Shown here piece by piece: positions 60,401 to 64,000 of a stretch of 64,000 nt of DNA. The stretch lies in contig JAYKXP010000110.1 of NCBI GenBank assembly GCA_037176845.1, positions 1 to 64,000 on the forward strand. The letters are read 5' to 3'. The position numbers and the translations under genes were made by a program. The notes beneath the pieces are model-generated. The model did no database searches and was not told where the DNA came from. It saw only the letters and a list, made by a program, of their open reading frames with translations. Source of the stretch: Paramarasmius palmivorus. Its lineage: Eukaryota > Basidiomycota > Agaricomycetes > Agaricales > Marasmiaceae. The first letter of the stretch is position 1; each line of letters opens with the position of its first letter.

Positions 60401-61031
60401 TTGCTAACTTGCGATTTAATTCATAGATTTCACTGATGCCTCTTTCCCAATTTTCGTCAAATGAGGCATCAATGTCTTCGTCCAGATTTAGTATGTAATC
60501 CGGTAATTCGGTACCTAGTTCTTGTTTTCCTGTTGATAAATCATCTAGGTATTGTAATATTGAATCAAATTTCTGAGAGTATATGCGCTCCCGTTTAGCA
60601 GTAGTCTCGAATACTTTCTTTGTGAAGAGTTCGAAGTCTCGTCCGGATGCATCACGGACACCTTTAACAACTTTGGTAAGTCCCCTAAGTGTTTGAACTG
60701 CTTGAGCTGTTAATTCTACTCTACGCGGGGGTATAGCTGTCCCCGGAGTTGTTTCCTGAATATTAGGTACCTCCGACGTGGCACCTGTCGGAGATATGTG
60801 CGGGTACGTGTCGTCTACAGTATCTTGATGTTGACGACGCGTTGTGACGTGGCGGGTACGCACTCCGGTAGTGTCAGGTGCATACTCTGCATCTAATGAC
60901 CCAAATTGCTGAACCCCACTTTTCGGTGTGGGTTCTATCTGATGATGGGGGGTGCTCATATACTGAGTACCTCCGTCTAGTGGACCTAGTTGGTCCTCAT
61001 AGTCCACTGCAAATGATTCACGGGTGGACAT
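57498..61031 (-). CDS. Gypsy Gag with C-terminal aspartic protease
   Basis: 1,177 aa, larger than most gypsy Gags. A long charged, probably disordered N-terminal part precedes the capsid-like retrotransposon Gag region (YNGEPDVEVFDEWLMQTLNWM..., residues about 555-700). A CCHC-type knuckle CWGCGQPGHVK lies near residue 830. The retropepsin is near residue 1040: FDSGCT catalytic Asp, then YDAIVGTYFMRKHGI as the second conserved part. It stops at TGA (57500-57498) in the context AAT TGA CTC. A C after UGA is the leakiest of the four following bases in known eukaryotic cases. Gag and protease being fused means all pol enzymes depend on passing this stop or on reinitiation. Confidence 0.9.
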   Translation of the reverse strand: MSTRESFAVDYEDQLGPLDGGTQYMSTPHHQIEPTPKSGVQQFGSLDAEYAPDTTGVRTRHVTTRRQHQDTVDDTYPHISPTGATSEVPNIQETTPGTAIPPRRVELTAQAVQTLRGLTKVVKGVRDASGRDFELFTKKVFETTAKRERIYSQKFDSILQYLDDLSTGKQELGTELPDYILNLDEDIDASFDENWERGISEIYELNRKLARNARDLEELRTLQRDTSSTISSPTPQATTTETPVMKTSFKLSEFADKLRNLPLHENKLPRPAIEEVDDDEPEYRGERIQNTQGPIIQEVINGYNLPHSTTAPPSVPKNTRPSRPSGVNDIKTPPPPSEEAIWKFTSWIPKAEECRIKGKKDILTYLFRNVGFNEDAVPVDKAKTPRQVWDRAHTANPPSGEPKEQTSGGTKPQGRDNRRTRHNNPGDGNGSDSSDPDKPKKLPDPLPEPVPYKRRHTPWENESEDSSGDSEIDDEESGISEYLSPTSDEDTRKSKHENPEDRKQRRKRRLKRYEKEKLSDINHRRWRKRIYAKYLMQIRETVGHELPDDKGMKALKVSQPQPYNGEPDVEVFDEWLMQTLNWMSVNRLCGPKYDRVRIQAVGLVIKGRALTWYNDNVAGAHRERIEWKFKSVILGLFNHCVQAATIHEATTKFEGIQYDPIKGVDIYNGTLNRWAWRMVEPPEPTTFKKQFVKGLPERIVNKLIDLGVAPEHSKVPQMILAIRTLENRDALKRHHHTLRETKSSKRGRSQERQMRHTSSNHRERSEKRSGHSPARKIDNRRYKLVKINKRLHSRLPLDNHAPNSSNAKAGPSNPAPARTSTKDEKKPSKTLLCWGCGQPGHVKTDPKCPQYGRPSMYRIADDDSDSAEISGNKSETEKSVDDNESQQEHSEASSSEGEYILEQYEDYGGSMNIEGELFYAIDDPEYHYNTGESDQEPQTNRGNTHIIEIEQEYNPLKDCGPPIIIEDDIDISIFPRIDLDQYRFEDALNAINTNNAPEASTTNVKLRRSSRKIQRPNRGGAAERRPLVALIKLNGQWALTMFDSGCTLECLSPNFARLTNTKVYPLAEQHSLQLGTVGSRAKFNYGSTVDVEYETIKSQVYFDIVNIDRYDAIVGTYFMRKHGIMLDFKNDQIIIDNHRVNALAVGEDSAELKRRAAMRKELQSIDARTKLQETHLN

Positions 61032-61112
61032 CTTATGATTAATGTTAAATGAAATTTAAACGATATCTTTAATTGACTTTGAACTACGAGGGTTACTCAA
61101 TGTTCAAAAAAG

Positions 61113-61304
61113 TGAAGCGTGCTTAGATACCTCGGACCTCAACCTGAACACGACGAGGGTTTATTGTCCACACGTAGGTACAAGTCAAGGTAGGTAAGGT
61201 CTGAGATCTCGTAATTCCGAGTCATAGCTAGTTCTTATATACGAGTGGTAAGCGAATTACCGTAAAAGGTTATGTCATGAATATATTTGGTATAATACGT
61301 TACA
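61113..61304 (-). repeat. Gypsy LTR (5' LTR in element orientation)
   Basis: 192 bp, identical by eye to 51636-51827; should contain the promoter of the element. A TATA-like run occurs near TATATACGAG and TATATTTGGTATAA. Confidence 0.95.
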
Positions 61305-61309
61305 CAGCT
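61305..61309. other. Target site duplication (right copy, CAGCT)
   Basis: Exact match to 51631-51635. Removing the element plus one copy restores the KDZ reading frame. Confidence 0.9.
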
Positions 61310-63282
61310 TCTTTGCAAGAATTGTACGCTAGAGGGTCACCGTGATCGACCCTTGGACGTGATTGAGGTACGTTCTCTCCAGCAGTACCTCCTTGTTGTT
61401 GCTAATGGGGTACCCAGATGTGGAACGGCCGTTATTTCGAGCGCGTGTCTCTCATCAGCCTTGGGCTCATAGTCCAACTCGGGCATCTCTCTAATGTTCC
61501 TTGCCTTGCCCCTAACACCCATGCTCCCAGAAACTTCACTGTTATCCACACCAATGGTTTCCATCGGGTACGGGTTCAATATTGTGGCTGTGGTCAAGCA
61601 GGCGACCTTGCTCAAATGCGACAGCAACTCTTGAGCTCTCAGTGGTATCCTGCAACAGCCAAAGTACCTCAGACGTGCTTCACATTCCGGCTCCTTGAAC
61701 ATTTTCATATGATGACTTTGGTTGGGAAGATAACGAGCTATGACTACTATCGCGGGCTAGAAAAGCTCACAAACAATGCTGGTAGTTTTCCATTCAAGGT
61801 ACGAAGCATAGGCCTCCATTTGTTCGCATGCTTATCGTATCTCATAGAACCGATACGATTCTTTTCGGCGTGTTACTCGTGAATGGTGCCACCTCAAATC
61901 ACTGAAACGAGGCGGCAGGGGCAACGATGGTATTAGGGCCATTGAACAGACAACTCCTGGGGAGCTTGCAGTTCTTTGCCCAGCATGTCCCCGGGAAAGC
62001 GTCAACCTTCCTGAAAATTGGATGCGTGCCGATCGAAAGAAAAGGTATGGAAAGCCCATAGCTTTTTATACTATGTCTCACCATATTCGCCAGGTTTCTA
62101 TACACCCTCTTTCTCGCTGTCGACGCCTGCTTCAGGTTGAAGCGAAAAATGGTGTCCAGTGAGGTTTTGGACCCTGGGTTTGGGACGGGATGGTCCTATA
62201 TGGTGCCTGATGAACCTTACCGGCGGTATCTGTTGGAGATGACCAGCGCTACAGAGGTATGGTGCACGAGTCTGGCTGTATGCTTTCCTCTCAGCATCTT
62301 GCTAGATGTCCACCTGTTCTGGACTCGCTGCGTTGGACCATGCAAACACACGAAACAGCCGGGGTACGTATGCGACGTCTGGGGTAGGACTGGCATGCTG
62401 TGCTCGCCATGAGTTTATACAGCCTAACGGAGTTGGAGATCTGCAGAAAGGGGAAAGGTAGGCCAAGTTCTAGTGTTTAGTAGGTCTCGCAGCTAATCTT
62501 ATTCGTCAAGGTACTGCAATATAGACTGGGTACTAGCTTCGGTCCTCAGCCACCACGATTATCGCCTGAAGACCTGCTTGTCTTATGACATATGCTGCCA
62601 ATATTCTCGACGCCTTACCAATCGTTTACTGCAGCTGCCAGAAGAACAGAAACCAAGATCGCTTCCCGACTTTCAATTCGTTATTCCGAAACTGCATATC
62701 TATGGGCATACGACAGATTGCCAGCTCAAATACTCGCTCAACTATGCTCCTGGCGTTGGTAGAACAGATGGTGAAGGTGTAGAGAGAAATTGGGCAGGTC
62801 AGGGCCCAATTGCTACGAGCACTACCGAAATGGGACCTGGTTCGAGGCACGATGCTCTTGATGACCATTGGGGGTCTTGGAATTGGCAGAAGCTTCTTGG
62901 GCTGGGTAAGTGGATCTCTTCTCTTGAGTAATAGCAGCATCGTGATGCGTTTTAAACAGGTGTTTTGTTGTCGCGCAGACTGAAGCTTGCATCGGAGTGG
63001 CGTGATAAGCAAGAAGCCATGTACCGCTCATTCACTCTCAACCAGGCAGCGCACGTACCTCAGTGGCAGCAGATGGTGGAGGAGTATGAAGAGGATCCCA
63101 CCAAGCCGAACCCGTATGAATACGACAAAGAAGGTATGTTTATTTTTTCTATTGAAATGCATGAGCCTTGCTAAGAGGCTGTATTAGGCATTACCATACA
63201 AGAAGTTCGAGCCCAGCTATCTGCAGAGGAGCTTGCCAAGACACCGCATGGCCCCTCAAATGAGCCATCCCAGCTGATGTAG
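61305..63282 (+). pseudogene. KDZ transposase, 3' part (catalytic domain)
   Basis: After the second CAGCT (61305-61309) the KDZ frame resumes with LLCKNCTLEGHRDRPLDVIE, completing the cysteine cluster. Exons: 61310-61367, 61418-61798, 61848-62044, 62094-62256, 62306-62457, 62511-62905, 62960-63133 and 63188-63282; introns are 49-54 bp and every phase fits. Without the insertion the protein would be about 754 aa. KDZ landmarks are WNGRYFERVSLISLGL, CGCGQAGD, LAVLCPACPRESVNLPENW, AVDACFRLKRK, SYDICCQY, HIYGHTTDC, GVGRTDGEGVERNWA and DDHWGSWNWQKLLGLG. Asp of AVDA, Asp of YDIC and Glu of GEGVE are my candidates for the DDE triad. The frame stops right after EPSQLM, about 150-250 residues before the usual KDZ end, so the copy is also 3'-truncated. 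Confidence 0.85.
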
Positions 63283-64000
63283 TGATTCTTTTGTAAAAGT
63301 GACCGATAGTTATCACAACGGGATTTGCAAAAGTACGGGATAACTCCTTTTGCAAAAGTAGGGGACAAGTAATCAAGGCAGATAAGAGGTACTGTCCGCT
63401 TTGGGTGCTTCCAAATTGGGAAGGATCATTCCCACACCTTCTGGAGAGGGAACAGGCCGCTTTTTTGAGATCTGGAGATATTCCCACACCGCTTTTGGCA
63501 TCCCAAAATGGAAGGTGCTCTTTCCATGATGTAACAGTGCGCTTTTTGGGCGCTTTTTTTGCGGAAAAATTATTCCCACACCTCCTGACATCATCTGGGT
63601 GCCTCCCTACTCCGCTTTTGGCTTCCCAAAATGGAAGGTGGCCTTACCTCATCATTTTCCACCTGGAATCAATGGATTGGGGGGCTATTGGGGCATGCTT
63701 GGGGGCTATAAAAATCGCATTTTTGAGGGAATATGTTCCAATATGTTTTAAAAGCATGCCCCTGCAATTGGGGGGCAGGGGAATGCAAAAAAAGCGGTCC
63801 AAATATGGTAATTCAGCAAAATGGCCTATTGGATCTTGGGCTATAGGGCAGATATTGACATGGGGTAAGTTGGAGGACCTAGATACATGTAATACAAGCC
63901 TGGGGACACCCAATAGTACATATATTAATGGGATAATGGTGCTTAAATATCAAAAATACTGAAAATCTCCGAAATTAGGGGAATAAAATTACAGGATGGG
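63283..64000. repeat. Repeat-rich flank that truncates the KDZ gene
   Basis: Begins with three spaced copies of a TTTGCAAAAGTACGGGA-like motif (near 63289, 63325 and 63349). Then come repeated TTCCCACACC and CGCTTTTGGCATCCCAAAATGGAAGG-like units (63482-63513 and 63611-63641). No gene is supported; the open stretch 63405-63962 consists of these repeats. Probably the edge of another element that interrupted or replaced the KDZ 3' end. Confidence 0.45.

Larger units (their letters stand above)
51636..61304 (-). mobile_element. Ty3/gypsy chromovirus-like LTR retrotransposon, intact and young
   Basis: 9,669 bp. The 192-bp LTRs (51636-51827 and 61113-61304) read identically. They are flanked by the 5-bp duplication CAGCT. 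In element orientation (minus strand) the LTR starts TGTAAC and ends GCTTCA. A purine tract AGTGGGGGAGGG lies beside the 3' LTR at 51828-51839. Immediately inside the 5' LTR the sequence is CTTTTTTGAACATTG, without the TGG expected for standard tRNA priming. Coding order is gag-protease, pol (RT, RNase H, integrase, chromodomain-like tail), then an extra ORF. All three use one reading frame, interrupted by single TGA codons at 57498-57500 and 53784-53786. No frameshift or other stop is seen, so the copy may be active. Confidence 0.95.

Noticed and set aside
62578..62931. Separate small gene in the 62.5-62.9 kb region
   Set aside because: It is exon 7 of the KDZ transposase; flanking exons join in phase.

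Overview
The window looks like a repeat-rich piece of a filamentous basidiomycete genome, most likely an Agaricomycete. Evidence: genes are split by many 46-60 bp GT-AG introns. There are two NACHT NLR genes with a small N-terminal exon of a type I associate with mushroom-forming fungi. There is a KDZ-family (Kyakuja-Dileera-Zisupton) DNA transposase and a fungal TET/JBP-type dioxygenase. Retroelements of the Ty3/gypsy and Ty1/copia types are also present. Gene models below were spliced by eye and checked for reading-frame consistency; names rest on motifs, not on database searches.

0-12 kb: a partial hypothetical gene runs off the left edge. It is followed by a 1.8 kb LTR-like repeat (copy 1), a MYND zinc-finger gene, 2 kb of degenerate tandem repeats and a C2H2 zinc-finger gene. 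12-25 kb: three diverged copies of one non-coding segment surround the first NLR gene (826 aa). Downstream of it are a detached duplicate of its last exon and a damaged LRR-like hypothetical gene. 25-28 kb: the second NLR gene (824 aa) is a paralogue in the same orientation. 28.5-32.9 kb: a decayed, integrase/RT-less copia element. 32.9-39.1 kb: a long inverted repeat (two arms of about 1,583 bp) encloses a second copy of the 1.8 kb LTR and a third, CpG-depleted fragment of it.

39.4-46.3 kb, minus strand: a KDZ transposase C-terminal remnant, then two intact-looking multi-exon genes. These encode a 1,036-aa protein of unknown function and a TET/JBP-type 2-oxoglutarate dioxygenase. 46.5-49.7 kb, plus strand: two small paralogous acidic proteins and a Ras-like GTPase. 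50.9-63.3 kb: a KDZ transposase gene whose zinc-cluster exon has been split by a very young 9.67 kb gypsy element, with identical 192-bp LTRs and a 5-bp target duplication CAGCT. The gypsy element has three ORFs (gag-protease, pol with chromodomain-like tail, and an unknown coiled-coil ORF3). All three lie in one reading frame and are separated only by single TGA codons.

The strongest leads are the gag-TGA-pol-TGA-ORF3 layout, the TET/JBP + 1,036-aa protein + KDZ neighbourhood, the NLR N-terminal motif exon, and the CpG-specific decay of one repeat copy.
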